Below are positions 22,007 to 33,013 of a stretch of DNA of 64,000 bases, piece after piece. The notes below the pieces were generated by a model, which saw only the letters and a list, made by a program, of their open reading frames with translations, was not told the origin of the DNA and made no database searches. Source of the stretch: Onthophagus taurus (Eukaryota > Arthropoda > Insecta > Coleoptera > Scarabaeidae); NCBI RefSeq assembly GCF_036711975.1, contig NC_091967.1, positions 6,448,001-6,512,000 of the forward strand, given 5' to 3'. Both the position numbers and the translations under genes were made by a program. The stretch's first letter is position 1, and each line of letters begins with the position of its first letter.

Positions 22007-24378
22007 ATGCAAAATTTAAGGAAAAGATATTTTGATAACAATGCCCCACGAGTAGCAAGATCCTTAGAATTACCATTAATATCGAGACAACGACGCTCGT
22101 TGGTAAAATCATTGATAGGCCGTGATGTATAGTTAATCTACCTTTTTTAATTAACAATTAATATTTATATACATATATCATTAGGAAGAATCAAATTTCG
22201 AATTAACCACTCTACAATTTATTGTATTTTCAATTTTTCAACACACAAATTTGAATTATGTCTCATTATTTCTTAACATGGCATATCATTACGGAATTAG
22301 TAAGTAGTAGTAATAAATAGTTTTATGTCTAATTGAACATGTGATAATTTAGTGATTACGAGTTTTGTATTTTTGGTTTTCGAATTATTATTTGGTTTGC
22401 CTCTTTATATGCTTTATATATTCTTGAGCAGTTATACAAAGAAGAGTTTCTTCACCATTTGGCAATGTGTACCAATTTTCGAAGGTTATCACACATTTAT
22501 TATATATATTATATAGATATAAATACATACATTTTAATTTTAGGATTTGGGTATACATTGGCAATGTCAAAACTTCTCTACGAACTAACTAATGTTACTA
22601 TTGCATCGTATTGTGTTATTATGTTAGTGGAAGTGGTAAGATATCGGACTTACAATATGCAGCAATATTGTAGTGGTTATGAAGTTACTCCAAATTGTGA
22701 TATTCCAAAACGTAATTGCACTAATAAGACTAACAATCCTCTTTTGGTTGGGACTCAGTATTATTTTAGGTTAATTCAATATCATTTTTAATTATTTTTT
22801 TATTCTTTATTTTTATTTCCTTGTAGGAATATGATGATAAATTATGATCGATTCAGTCCTGCTTGTTGTTGGATCAATATAAAGCACATTATAATTTTCG
22901 CCGTTTTGTGGGTTTTGATATTTTTTATCAGCATACTAGGCATTGAACGAATTGTTAAAGCTTTAGTCAAACTAATATTTGTGGCCGTTATTATATTATT
23001 CTTGATATCTTGTTTTGTTTTGTTGAATGTGAACAAGTATTATGTTCATTTAAATCAACCGGCGATGCCACTTGGAAAATTTATCGTAAGTATGAACTTA
23101 ATTGGGATTGTGAAAATCGTTAATTTATTCTTTCAGTTTTGGTTAGAAATAGTTCTCCATACTAACACTCCGGCTTCTTTAGCACATACTTTATGGCTTG
23201 GTACATTATTGCCCAAAAATTTTTCGCCAAAATCGGCAGCATTGATATTGGCAATTGCAAAAACGTTCATATGCCTAATTTTGATGTGTTTCTCATCATT
23301 AATCATTCATGATATGTTGTACACTTACTCATTTGCTGATCCTCTTTGCCTGATTACTCATGGTTAAACTGAAATATCTTTTTGATTAAATTTTATTAAA
23401 TATGTTTATAGGTGTGGACGTAATCATCACTTTTGTGCCTGATGTGCTTTTTAAATTACACTTTGGTCAACTAACAGCTTTTCTTTGGTATTTAGCGATA
23501 GCTCTTATCGCCTTGATTACGCCCATTTTTTCCATCGTAGCAATTGTTGATTCGATTTGCCAAAGTAAGCCGTCGTTCAATTCTCGCAGAATAATTGTGT
23601 ATGGATTCTGTTGTGCAATTGGCTTGATTATGAGCATTCCGTATACTTCAAATATCGGATTTGGATTTTTGTCATATTTTAGCCAGAAAGGGATGTTGCT
23701 GTTAAAATCGATTTTTCTGCTTTTGGTTAATATTTCGTTTATATTTTTATATTCTACAACTCGAATTATAGAAGATTACACTTTTACGTATGGATCAGCC
23801 CCACATTTATATTGGCAATTCTTATGGAGAACAGTGCCACTTTTCAGTTTAGTAAGTGCGTCCAAAAGAAAATTCCCATTGTTAATTATTATTTTTTTTA
23901 GTATTTACTTATATTTATGATTTACGAATTGAATTACGAAAGTTATTTGAGTCATTTTTATGATAAATATATCGCCATAAGTTCGTACATAATAATGGCA
24001 GTAATCATTTCTCCAGTTTTTATCATAGCAATAGCCAAGATATTTCATCAAATTAAATACCGAGTAAGATCTTTTATTTTATACTTCCAAGCAAACTTTT
24101 AATTCATTTTACATTCTTAGTCATTTAAAAAGCTTCTAAGGCCAGCAGATACTTGGGGACCTTCCGATATTGATCAACGAATAGCAAGACAATTTTTTTT
24201 TCCGGAGCGCGAAATAAAATACAGAAATATGCCTCTGAGATGTAACCACCATTGTTTGGCAAATTCGGGCAGCTTTGACGAAGAGCATAGTAGGCAAATT
24301 AGAATGTTACACGATTTTGCCATGGTACATCAAGAAGAGTTGGATCCAAACATGACAGATTTTGTTATGAATCTATAG
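22007..24378 (+). CDS. Divergent SLC6-family membrane protein 2
   Basis: Nine exons (22007-22126, 22185-22299, 22353-22484, 22544-22769, 22827-23085, 23137-23362, 23412-23851, 23902-24063, 24121-24378) join in phase to 645 residues. Exons 3, 6 and 7 have exactly the same lengths as in gene 1 (132, 226 and 440 bp) and all phases agree, proving tandem duplication. Shared marks are GLPLYML, IWQCVPIFEGFGYTLAM, a C-x8-C pair in loop 2 with NCT and NKT glycosylation sites, VDVIITFVPDVL, TFTYGSAPHLYWQFLWR and the post-TM12 RPADTWGPSD. In TM1, GNVWRFPYLAY is replaced by NYVSLFLNMAY: Asn, Arg and Pro are again gone. A basic N-terminal tail (RKRYFDNN...RQRRSLVK) is present. Substrate unknown. Confidence 0.85.
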
Positions 24379-24576
24379 TATTTGTGATTCTTATTTTTAT
24401 GTAATAATAAAGTTATTAATAAAATAACATGATATAAAAATTTGTATTTTCGATAAAAAGATATACCAAATCACAGTACAAAAATATATTCGATATAATA
24501 CAGCGAAAATTGGAAAAAAATACTGATATATAAAATGCCTTGATATACCAAAAATTCGAGTAAGGTGTTGTCTACT

Positions 24577-25107
24577 TCAAGATTCGTTTTCGTTTTCATT
24601 TTCATTTACAATCGGGCTAGGTACAGGTGAATCACCAGCTTGTCGTCTGGCCATTGGACAACTTCGTTTGCAACGAGTGCGAGGTCTCCTTCTTCTTCTA
24701 CAAGACCTTCTTCTTGATCTTCTACACTTCCTTCTTCTTCTACGACATGATCTCCTCCTTCTCCTTGGTTTTCGGCACACGCTAGCACTTCGCCTTCGAG
24801 GTCGTCGTCGTCGTCGACAACTCCGTCTTCTTCTTCGGGGCTTGCATACCCCTCTAGCCATCCGCACATATTTTTCGCGTTGTGAGCAATCCATGCAGTT
24901 CCATATTCTAGCACCTCTGACAGCCACTTTAGTTACAGGCCAATTACAGTGTCTCTTACGGAGGACACGAAGAAAATTTAGAAAAGGATTGCGACTAACT
25001 CTTCCAGCTCGGCATTTTGGTTTACAACTCCGTCTTCGCGGCCGGGAACAGCGACGACGACGACGACGACGCCTTACTCTTTCGCGGCATCCAGGTCGGC
25101 AGGACAT
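24577..25107 (-). CDS. Arginine-rich MST-HMG-box protamine-like protein 1
   Basis: A single-exon 176-residue protein that probably packs DNA in sperm nuclei. The N-terminus is Cys/Arg rich (MSCRPGCRERVRRRRRRRRC). Residues about 40-88 form an MST-HMG box (RNPFLNFLRVLRKRHCNWP, TKVAVRGARIWNCM, QREKYVRMA), the DNA-bending fold of insect protamine-like proteins. Residues about 89-155 are nearly all Arg in blocks of four to six split by Cys or Ser. The tail ends in a Glu-Asn repeat (NENENENES). Cysteines could form interprotamine disulfides. A paralog follows upstream on the same strand. Frames on other strands here are shadows of the Arg codons. Confidence 0.87.
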   Translation of the reverse strand: MSCRPGCRERVRRRRRRRRCSRPRRRSCKPKCRAGRVSRNPFLNFLRVLRKRHCNWPVTKVAVRGARIWNCMDCSQREKYVRMARGVCKPRRRRRSCRRRRRPRRRSASVCRKPRRRRRSCRRRRRKCRRSRRRSCRRRRRPRTRCKRSCPMARRQAGDSPVPSPIVNENENENES

Positions 25108-25440
25108 ATTGATCCGTTTGCATAAAAGGCATTTTATTCTTTTGAAAAATCCATTTAATGGTACCCCGTGACAAATAATAACGTAAATAATTTATACTGT
25201 AGTGACAGATTGCTTTGTTTTCCATGGCAAACTAGTAACTGTCAAAACAATTGGGATATAGAAAATCTATAAAAAACAAGAAATCTTTTATATCTTTGAA
25301 AATGCTTAGTTGTGATTATCTTCAAACAAATCATAGCAGGTTTAATATAATTTAAATACAATATTATATACAATAATAATATTAAAAAATATTTATTTTT
25401 TTTACTGAATCACTTTACGTACAAAATACATTTAAGAAAT
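25108..25440. other. Spacer between protamine-like genes
   Basis: AT-rich gap of about 330 bp, expected to hold the promoter of protamine-like gene 1 and the 3' end of gene 2. Nothing else is seen. Confidence 0.5.
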
Positions 25441-25803
25441 TTATAAAATGAAATTTGAACACATTTGCGTTGGCTCAGATTTTGTTTTACATACTTTACG
25501 CCGTTGAAAACATATTCGTTTAGGTCTTTTCTTTTGGGGTTCTTTCGAGCCTCTGGATACTTGATAAGCCAAACGAACATATTTTTCCCTTTGTGCGTAA
25601 TCCATGCAATTCCATATCTTAGCACCTTCTATGGCTATTCTCGTTATCGACCAATCACAATGTTTTGTCCGATAATTACGAAGAAAATTGAAAAATGGAT
25701 TTCGCGTAATTTTGCCTTTAAGGCAGGAATTTTGGCTGCTTGGACAAGAAGATTTCGCCATATTATGTATGATTTTCTCTTTCCTCGTTTTATTAATAGA
25801 CAT
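25441..25803 (-). CDS. MST-HMG-box protamine-like protein 2
   Basis: A single-exon protein of 120 residues, or 106 if the internal Met (MAKSSCPSSQ) is used. The MST-HMG box matches its neighbour: RNPFFNFLRNYRTKHCDW, ITRIAIEGAKIWNCMD, AQREKYVRLAYQ. The long Arg blocks are absent; the C-terminal tail is only mildly basic (EPQKKRPKRICFQRRKVCKT), and the N-terminus is Ser/Cys rich (SSCPSSQNSC). It is clearly a tandem duplicate of protamine-like 1 with a different degree of basic enrichment, closer to a testis HMG-box transition protein than to a true protamine. Confidence 0.85.
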   Translation of the reverse strand: MSINKTRKEKIIHNMAKSSCPSSQNSCLKGKITRNPFFNFLRNYRTKHCDWSITRIAIEGAKIWNCMDYAQREKYVRLAYQVSRGSKEPQKKRPKRICFQRRKVCKTKSEPTQMCSNFIL

Positions 25804-26679
25804 TTTATTTTCAGAACGAACTGATAATTTTGTACACCAAAAGTAAAAGCTGACGAAATACTTTGTTTTTCAAAGCTTACTGAAGTATGTCAGATTTTTG
25901 ACGTTTCCAAAACAAGAACAGGTGACTTGTTAACAAATTTATTTTACCTAGTTTATTTAAAGCCTTGTGATTGGATACTCTTTCAAAGTAAACTTTACTT
26001 TCAGAAACAGGTCGAACCCAATAACATCATACCACAACCAGTTGTGTACAAATCTAAAACTAAGTGGATATAAATATATCACATATCATATGAACAGATG
26101 AGGCAACACACCAACTTCAGCAAAGAGCAATTTTTTCAATGTATAGAAAGAATGCTGAAACAGATCTGTATTAACACGATTTGTGGATCTTGCCATTCTC
26201 AATAAAGGAGAACTTTGACAGGTATTGGTTCTAGGAGTAGGTGTCATAAATAGAAACCTAGACCGACAAGCATTGGAGAATCACACTTCTTGTTCAAAAA
26301 ATATAACAAATCCCCACAACATTTTCAGATATAATGTCAGGAAGAACATCACACCTAGTAATCTCGATGATAAGAACTTGATGCAGAGATGATGTAGACT
26401 TTAAATAAGACACGAGAAAGATTTAAAATAGACTGATGGAGTCTTAAATATGGTGGACATTTGAAACTGATTTGATGAAGGAGTGCTGATATACTAGTAG
26501 AGGCAGACTTGATGCAGACCCAATTGGGATTGATGCAACCTTGATAAAAAGTTAGCAATATGCAGACTTAACTTAATAGAAATAAAGCGAGGACTTGATG
26601 CAAAGACGTTTACATCAAGTTTATGCAGAGTTAGTATTGAACAACATCCGAAAAAACTATGATGTGGTCGTAATGCAGC
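25804..26679. other. Intergenic, worn repeat-like sequence
   Basis: No gene. From about 26,355 to 26,660 a loose CTTGATGCAGA-like motif recurs (ACTTGATGCAGAG, CTTGATGCAGACC, TTGATGCAACC, CTTGATGCAAAG), suggesting an eroded tandem repeat next to the LINE fragment. Confidence 0.4.
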
Positions 26680-26979
26680 CTTCATAGAGATATGGCCCTC
26701 ACTAAGGGAAGAAGGAAAATTAAAAGCCTGGAAATAGAAATAACGGGGACAGCTGTGAAGAACTCTAACAGTGTGAGGTACTTGGGAGTGTTCCTTAACA
26801 AAGACATATATTACCCAACCAGCCATGTGATGGAAATACCTAAGAAGAAATCGGTAATATCACATGTGTTATTTAAGTTGATGCCGAACGTAGGTGGACC
26901 AAAGCCTGCTAAAGAGGTCATAACAAGAGTGCCAACTTTTGACTTGCTGTTGGAGGAGATAAATGGTAATAAAAATTAA
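26680..26979 (+). mobile_element. LINE reverse-transcriptase fragment (R1/Jockey-like)
   Basis: A short relic reading ALTKGRRKIKSLEIEITGTA, then SVRYLGVFLNKD and FKLMPNVGGPKPAK. These match the region just after the RT palm in R1/Jockey-group LINEs (VRYLGV...LMPNxGGP). Both ends are missing. Clade assignment is approximate. Confidence 0.7.
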
Positions 26980-27240
26980 ATTATCACCATTCCAATTCAA
27001 GTCAAACAAGGACACTTGTTAAGTTAAAGATGGTTTTGAAAATTTGATACACAAGCATTTGATCAAATTTGATTGGAATACAAGTTAAAATATAAGATTT
27101 TCAAAATAAATATATCTCTTCAATCAATTCTTTATTAAAAGGTTATTTCTACCAAGTAGAACCTTTTTGCCAAAATACATAATTATATTTCTTTTGAATC
27201 ACCAATCCAAAAAGGAAAGGAAAAAACTTAATTATTAAAA
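26980..27240. other. Gap before the TAF1B 3' end
   Basis: AT-rich, likely includes the TAF1B 3' UTR; nothing else recognised. Confidence 0.4.
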
Positions 27241-29733
27241 TCACCAACTTTTCTTAGTATGTTCAATATTTTTCTTTAGTTCATTATTAACAATTTTTTC
27301 ATCATAAAATCGATCATTTCCTACATCCAACACATGTGACAAATATATCTCAATTTTCGCGTATTCTAAATAAACGTCTTTAGTTGTTTGTTCAGTAATT
27401 CTAGCGCATTCCGCAAGAATGGTTCTAAATGATAAAGAAAATTTTTGGTAAAATTTTTCCCAATCTTCCTCCGTGTAGAGAGTTACGTTTTGTAAATTAA
27501 CGCAAACCCGTTCGCTTGGTTCATAGAGAACATATTCTTTACAATTAACATCGGATTTTTCAGCAATAACTAAATTTTCATCAACATTTTGAAACAATTT
27601 TTGTCGTCTCTTGAAATTTTTCTTCACTTTGCTGACAATGGTATGATCATAATTTTCAAGGATCTGCTTAGAATTTGGTTTAATGTCGCTATCGGCGTTG
27701 CTTGTGATAAAAAAATTTTTAAATTTAACAGGATTTTGTTCAGAGAGTAACGTAACGTTATATAAATTTCGTCTTTCACTACAATTTGCACGGTATCGTT
27801 TATAAGTATCAAATAAATATATTAATTGCATATCGTTATTTTTTCCACCACTATTACGAATAATTTTTACATTAGGAAAAATGTTATTTAAATACAATTC
27901 ATCATAAAATATATATTCTAAAGACATATTTGAACAATCTAATCGCAAGATATCTTCGTTGTAATTACAATCGTTTCTTTCATTCTTTAATAAGGCATTT
28001 ATGTAATCCCGGTATGGCGTTAATGTTGGTTTATAATCAACGCCATCATCAAAATCTTCCCAAACCTGATCAAGCTTATACAATAATCTTTTAAATATTT
28101 CTATATCAGGAGCATCTTCTTTAACTAATTCATGTTTTTCAGCATATTTTTCTAAATGTTTCACAAAAATCTTCGTTTCATCATGCCAATTTTCATTGTA
28201 TGAAGCAGGAAAATTGTTTTGGCACACAATGAAATGTCTATATTTAATATACAACAACCATTCGTGAAAATTAAACATTTTTCGGTGATTACTTCGTAAA
28301 TGAAGATTAATTGTTGATGCTAACTTAGACATTTCATATTCGGTTGAATCATCAAGCCCAAATAAAATTTTTAAGAGGAATATTATAAATCCAACTGCTC
28401 TACCTTCATAATTAGGTAATGAAGAAGTAAAAGTATACTGGAATTTAGGTAAACTTCTTGATATAATGTTTAATACAAATGAATATATAAAATCTAAAAT
28501 TAATTGTTATAACTTTTGTACAGATCAAGTATTTAGAAAACTTACCAGGTAAATTTAATTCTTTACAGTACCTCTCACACATCTCAACAATGTTTTGTAC
28601 AGGAACTACATTTTTAATATTTAAATAAGATATTAATTTCACAGTATTAGATCTCATCATTGAATGAGTTATAAAACTAGGTCCTTTGGTAAAAGAAGAG
28701 ATATTCAATTTTTTCTCGACTAATTCCTCTGGAAAAAACTTGTCCACATGTTGGAAACTTAAATGACCCTCTTTTATAAATCTGAGCATATCTCCCAATT
28801 GAATCTTCTGCTTATTCATTAATAACCCTAAGTAGAGAAGTGAAAAAAGTTTTGATCTTGATATCACTGATGGATCGTTGTAATAACTAGTGGCAGATCG
28901 ACCAGTTAATTTTTTATGACAATCAAGAGTAGAGTGAACATCTTCGCAATGCTTTTTTAAATGGCGTGCTTTCATATGCTTTTTTAAACACTTTTCTGCT
29001 GTTTTATTGTATTGTATAACTTTTGCGTCACTGGGAGAGCTATTTGCACTTTTTAAGGATGATAAACTTTGATTAACTAATGATGATTCAGATTGTTGGG
29101 TTGTACTTAAATATTCGTCATATTCAGTTTTTGCTAAAGCTTTCTGTAACAATTAAATAATTAATAATTGAATAAAAAATGTATGTAGTTTACCTTTTGT
29201 CTAGTTCTTTCTCTCTTTATTGATTCATTATCCAAAGTGGAAGCGTTTCGGATACTACTATCAACAGATTTACTTCTTGACCTACGTCTTTTAATAGCCT
29301 TAGACCTTCCGTAAATAATAGAAGCATCTCTATCACTATTAACAGCTGGCAATTTAGGTGGTAAATTACCCTCCCTTATTACTTCAATTTTCTTTAAATA
29401 ATGAAGCCACAACACCTCCACAGTTGTTCGTAGACTTTTATCAGCACCCAATTCAATTAATTCGTTTACTAATCCCAGGAGGATATAATTATAACATTCC
29501 CAACTTGTTAATCGTTCTTCATCATTCGCTTTATTACTTGAAGTCCGTTTGGGTTTTCTTTTCGGCGCATGTTGGGGTGGTTGCTCAGCTTCATCCACTT
29601 GATCTTCAAAAACGTGTTCTTGAATATCTTGAGTTTGCGTTTGGCATTCGGAACAAAAATAAAATCCAGCTTCTTTATAGAAATCGGTGCCTTCACATAA
29701 AGTACAAGTTACAGGCATTATTTTTTTAACCAT
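27241..29733 (-). CDS. Taf1b: TAF1B, RNA polymerase I initiation factor (Rrn7-like)
   Basis: Three exons (29733-29194, 29143-28546, 28493-27241) give about 796 residues. TAF1B is the TFIIB-like subunit of the Pol I selectivity factor SL1 and acts at rDNA promoters in the nucleolus. An N-terminal zinc ribbon has CTLC...CSEC with the family's FYFCSECQTQTQ. The first cyclin-like region follows (TSWECYNYILLGLVNELIEL, RTTVEVLWLHYLKKI), then YLGLLMNKQKIQLGDMLRFI. After the second intron comes the diagnostic LPNYEGRAVGFIIFLLKILF-GLDD block and FHEWLLYIKYR. The 52-bp second intron (28494-28545, GTAAGT...TTTTAG) restores frame into this block, so it is firm. Head to head with bicaudal. Confidence 0.92.
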
Positions 29734-30323
29734 AAATATTAAAAAAACGGAGAAAATCTTAAATTAATTTAAAAAAAATTATAAAATATTCTATATGGAG
29801 GTTATGTTTATGTTTGAAACGTGTTTTAAATTTTTTAAATGATGAAAATTTTAATTCACCTGTAAAAGTGAGGTTATATCACGGAAGTATATTTTGTTGC
29901 TACATTCATTATGTTCAGATTTAGATTTAAAAAAAAAACATACTTTACAAGATGATTTAAGTATAAAATATGATGTTGTATTACGTATACTATTTATCAT
30001 AAACATTATTAATATTATTATTAATTATACGAGTTAATTGTTAATTTAATTTTAAGAAAATTAAAAAATTTTTTTGTAAAAATTTAAATTTCCCGCGATT
30101 TGAACTGATGAAGCGTGCGCAATAGTAGAAACGCATGAAAAGGAAGTCGACCATATTCTTTTCCGTGCAGACCGGCTCCGTGTGATCCATGTGCGCGAAT
30201 TAATTAACGAAAATATCCCGTTAAGTAATCGAAGACGCGGCATCGTTATAACCTAAAAGGAGATAAACAGTCTGACATCGACTTCGAAGTGTTAAATTAA
30301 AATCCGCAAACAATCTATTCAAA
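29734..30323. promoter_or_regulatory. Divergent promoter region of TAF1B and bicaudal
   Basis: A 590-bp gap between two housekeeping genes of ribosome production and protein biogenesis. The right part (about 30,090-30,320) is more GC-rich and is likely the bicaudal 5' leader. Confidence 0.5.
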
Positions 30324-30812
30324 ATGAATTCGGAAAAACTAAAGAGGATGGAAACACAAGTACGAATCGGTGGTAAAGGGACACCGAGACGTAAGAAGAA
30401 GGTTGTACATTCAACCCAAGCCACAGATGACAAAAAATTACAATCCTCATTGAAAAAGTTAGGTGTGAACACGATTCCTGGTATTGAAGAGGTTAATATG
30501 ATGAAGGACGATGGTACTGTAATTCATTTTAATAATCCCAAGGCCCAGGCGTCGTTAGCTGCGAATACTTTTGCTATCACCGGTCATGGTGAGACGAAAC
30601 AAATTACAGAAATGTTGCCCGGTATTTTGAATCAATTAGGATCCGAAGGGATTAACCAATTGAAACGGCTGGCTACTTCGGTGGGTAACGTTGGTAGTTT
30701 AGGGAAGATCGTTCCGGAGGACGAAGAAGATGTACCCGATTTGGTGGAGAACTTTGATGAAGCCTCTAAAGAAGAGGTTGCCAAGAAAGATGATGAGAAA
30801 AAAGAGAACTAG
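30324..30812 (+). CDS. bic: Bicaudal / NAC beta subunit (BTF3)
   Basis: An uninterrupted 162-residue frame for the beta subunit of the nascent-polypeptide-associated complex, which binds ribosomes at the exit tunnel and shields new chains. It starts [20 protein letters not shown] and carries the ribosome-binding RRKKK motif. The NAC domain follows ([60 protein letters not shown]). It ends with an acidic tail ([27 protein letters not shown]). Length matches animal BTF3. Any 5' noncoding exon would lie in the GC-richer stretch just upstream. Confidence 0.97.
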   Translation: MNSEKLKRMETQVRIGGKGTPRRKKKVVHSTQATDDKKLQSSLKKLGVNTIPGIEEVNMMKDDGTVIHFNNPKAQASLAANTFAITGHGETKQITEMLPGILNQLGSEGINQLKRLATSVGNVGSLGKIVPEDEEDVPDLVENFDEASKEEVAKKDDEKKEN

Positions 30813-31324
30813 GGTGTTTTATAAGGGAATCCCAATTCATTAAGTCCCGAAAGTGACTGAATCATGTCAAAACATAACAAAAAAATGGATGGAGTCCGTT
30901 TATTTTAAATCTCTTCACATTATTATTATTATTATTAAGAAGGATGTTTTTTGAGTTGTTGTTTTCTTGCTGCGCAACTCCGAACAACCAAAAATTAAAA
31001 AAAATAACGTTTTTCGAAGGTTTTTTTTTTGTTAACATTTAGACGATGTATAGGCTATTTCATAGGAAATACAATATTCTAATTACAAAACTTTAATATA
31101 ATCTTGTTTTTTTCTTGATATTCCTATCATAATCTTTTTTTGGTTATTGTGGTGAAATTTATCAAACTTCAACACCATCTTTGTTTAATAATTCCCTTGA
31201 TAGATGGCGAAACAAACTCCAGGGGATAACAAAAATATATATTTAAAAAAAAAACATCAATAATATCCGAAATAATATAACAAAACTACTTCATTCGCTG
31301 CCTTGAAAGTAATTCAAATAAAAA
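30813..31324 (+). other. bicaudal 3' flank
   Basis: Contains a TTATTATTATTATTA run near 30,920 and several T-rich tracts; probably bicaudal 3' UTR meeting the TSPO 3' end. No gene. Confidence 0.5.
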
Positions 31325-31956
31325 TTAATTGACCTTCACTTCAGGTTTGTTGTTTTTAAATATTTTATAATTGTAAGCGGCAACATAACCCATCCATAAT
31401 ATGTAAGGTATGAACAAATATCCTGCTGTCTTATTAACTTGATGGAACAAAAATCCAGTTCCTATTGCTGTAATTTCGATTAATCCAATATCTATTAATG
31501 CCTGAAAATAAAATATAAATTAAGTTTTTAGGTTATATCTGTTTCTCAAATATTTATTTTGACAGCTGTCATACCATTTTTGAGTTTCCGCAGCCGAAGA
31601 AAATCGGACAATAAGCCCAATTCGCGACCAAATTAGCCGCGTACATCGTTAACGGTAATTTTGCCGGCCCTGAAACATATTAGATTAAATACTTTAAACA
31701 ACAATCTATCAAATTTGTAACCTTCGAGTCCACCGCCAGTTTTATAAACTAAATATGAACCATAACCTATGCCTGAATACAATCCCAGCCACACTGCACT
31801 TGAGAGCCATTGCGGGGGGCTCCATTCGGGATAATTTAACTTTTCGTACATCGGTTTTACATTTTTTCGCACCAAAAAATAACCTATAAAGCCGCCAGCG
31901 TTCGGTAGAACTATAGAACCTACTATTGGACCACAAATTGCAGCTTTCGAGTTCAT
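31325..31956 (-). CDS. Tspo: Translocator protein TSPO
   Basis: Three exons (31956-31722, 31669-31575, 31501-31325) give 168 residues, matching the usual 169. TSPO is a five-helix protein of the outer mitochondrial membrane that binds cholesterol, porphyrins and benzodiazepine-type ligands. Signatures are GGFIGYFLVRKNVKPMYEKL, WSPPQWLSSAVWLGLYSGIG-YGSYLVY, LPLTMYAANLVANWAYCPIF-FG, and a C-terminal helix with V-A-A-Y-N-Y-K, which fits a CRAC-type cholesterol motif. The frame continues 46 codons upstream of the chosen start, but those residues do not resemble the family; the Met before NSKAAICG fits the alignment. Confidence 0.96.
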
Positions 31957-32344
31957 TATAATTGATAAAAAATTTGAAAAGTGAACGATACGAGTTATCA
32001 AGACGTTTACAATGTTTAAACTGAGCCGGTTTGATGTTCTTGAAATTGAAATATCATGCTTTGATTGGTTTTTAGTCGAGTTACGAACCAACACTGTTAA
32101 TCAAAATATTTAATTTGACTATTTAATAAAAGATGGCGATCACTTTTTTTTTTGAATAAATAATTTTATTGCTTCAGTTTATTAATAATAATTATTTCAA
32201 AACATAAATGTGAAACATCATGTTTTATTGGTTTAATTAATTTTTTTATACAGTTCTACTATACCGGGAATTTTGTATGTATAACTTGCAATACATGAAT
32301 GCTGGTTACTGCATTAGTTGCGAAACTACTGTGCACTTGCACTT
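31957..32344. other. TSPO upstream region
   Basis: AT-rich region with the TSPO promoter at its left side. No further gene is recognised. Confidence 0.4.
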
Positions 32345-32636
32345 TCCCACATAAAATGCAACATAGCTTAATAGTACAGGCATCGGGTAGTTTTGCAAAG
32401 GAAAAGTTTTGCTTAAAAAAAAAGTAATGTCTTTGTGGCAACCCTGAGTTTTCCGCCGTCTTAAGAGACACACGGTTAAACTTGAATGCTTCTAATTCTA
32501 CGTCTAGTATTAGTTCTACTTTTTGTTCAATAAACGCTGAATAACAATTAAAACTAGAACTAACACTAGACCTAGAACTAGAAATATTCGGGTTTAGCCG
32601 TTCGTCTCTTATTGACATGTTGCATTTTATGTGGGA
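32345..32636. repeat. Element bounded by a perfect 20-bp inverted repeat, containing palindromic family copy D
   Basis: TCCCACATAAAATGCAACAT at 32345-32364 recurs inverted at 32617-32636. Between them lies copy D of the palindromic family: GCCGTCTTAAGAGACACACGG, a right arm ending ATTAGTTCTACTTTTTGTTC, the spacer CGCTGAATAACAATTAAAAC, and left arm ACCTAGAACTAGAAATATTC with GGTTTAGCCGTTCGTCTCTT. Flanks of the 20-bp repeats do not show an obvious target duplication. Confidence 0.75.
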
Positions 32637-33013
32637 CAAAGTAAGTAGGTACGCTCTGGTTTCTATTGAAATATAATTTTGTATATTGCATCTTAAGTGA
32701 AATTCACTGTATAGTAGTTAATAATTTTATGTATTAGTTAAAAAATGTATTTATTATAAATAAATCCCTTCTTGTCATATTTTTCTTTATTAATACATAA
32801 TTTGTCTTCCTCAAGAGAAAAGTTTTACGACTATTTGCTCTTGAAGCGCTGTTGTTATGGGAAGTAATAAAGTGGACGAAACGCTTTGGTCTTCAACGAT
32901 CCAGAGTAAAAATTTTGTCCTAAATACTTTTGAGATCTAGTTTTATGTCTTTGTCGTAACAAAGGCTTTAAAAATAATGCACCAATAAAAATTTTTTACT
33001 TAGTATTTATTTA
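32637..33013. other. Spacer 3' of the NDUFS4 gene
   Basis: No gene seen; AT-rich with a few AATAAA-like signals in either orientation. Confidence 0.4.

Noticed and set aside
24606-25171. Long leucine-rich and acidic frames overlapping the protamine-like gene
   Set aside because: They are shadows of the Arg-codon repeats in other frames; only the minus frame at 24577-25107 has the HMG-like box.
31957-32094. Upstream extension of the TSPO frame by 46 codons
   Set aside because: The residues do not resemble TSPO; the protein length fits the Met at 31956, so this is read as 5' UTR.
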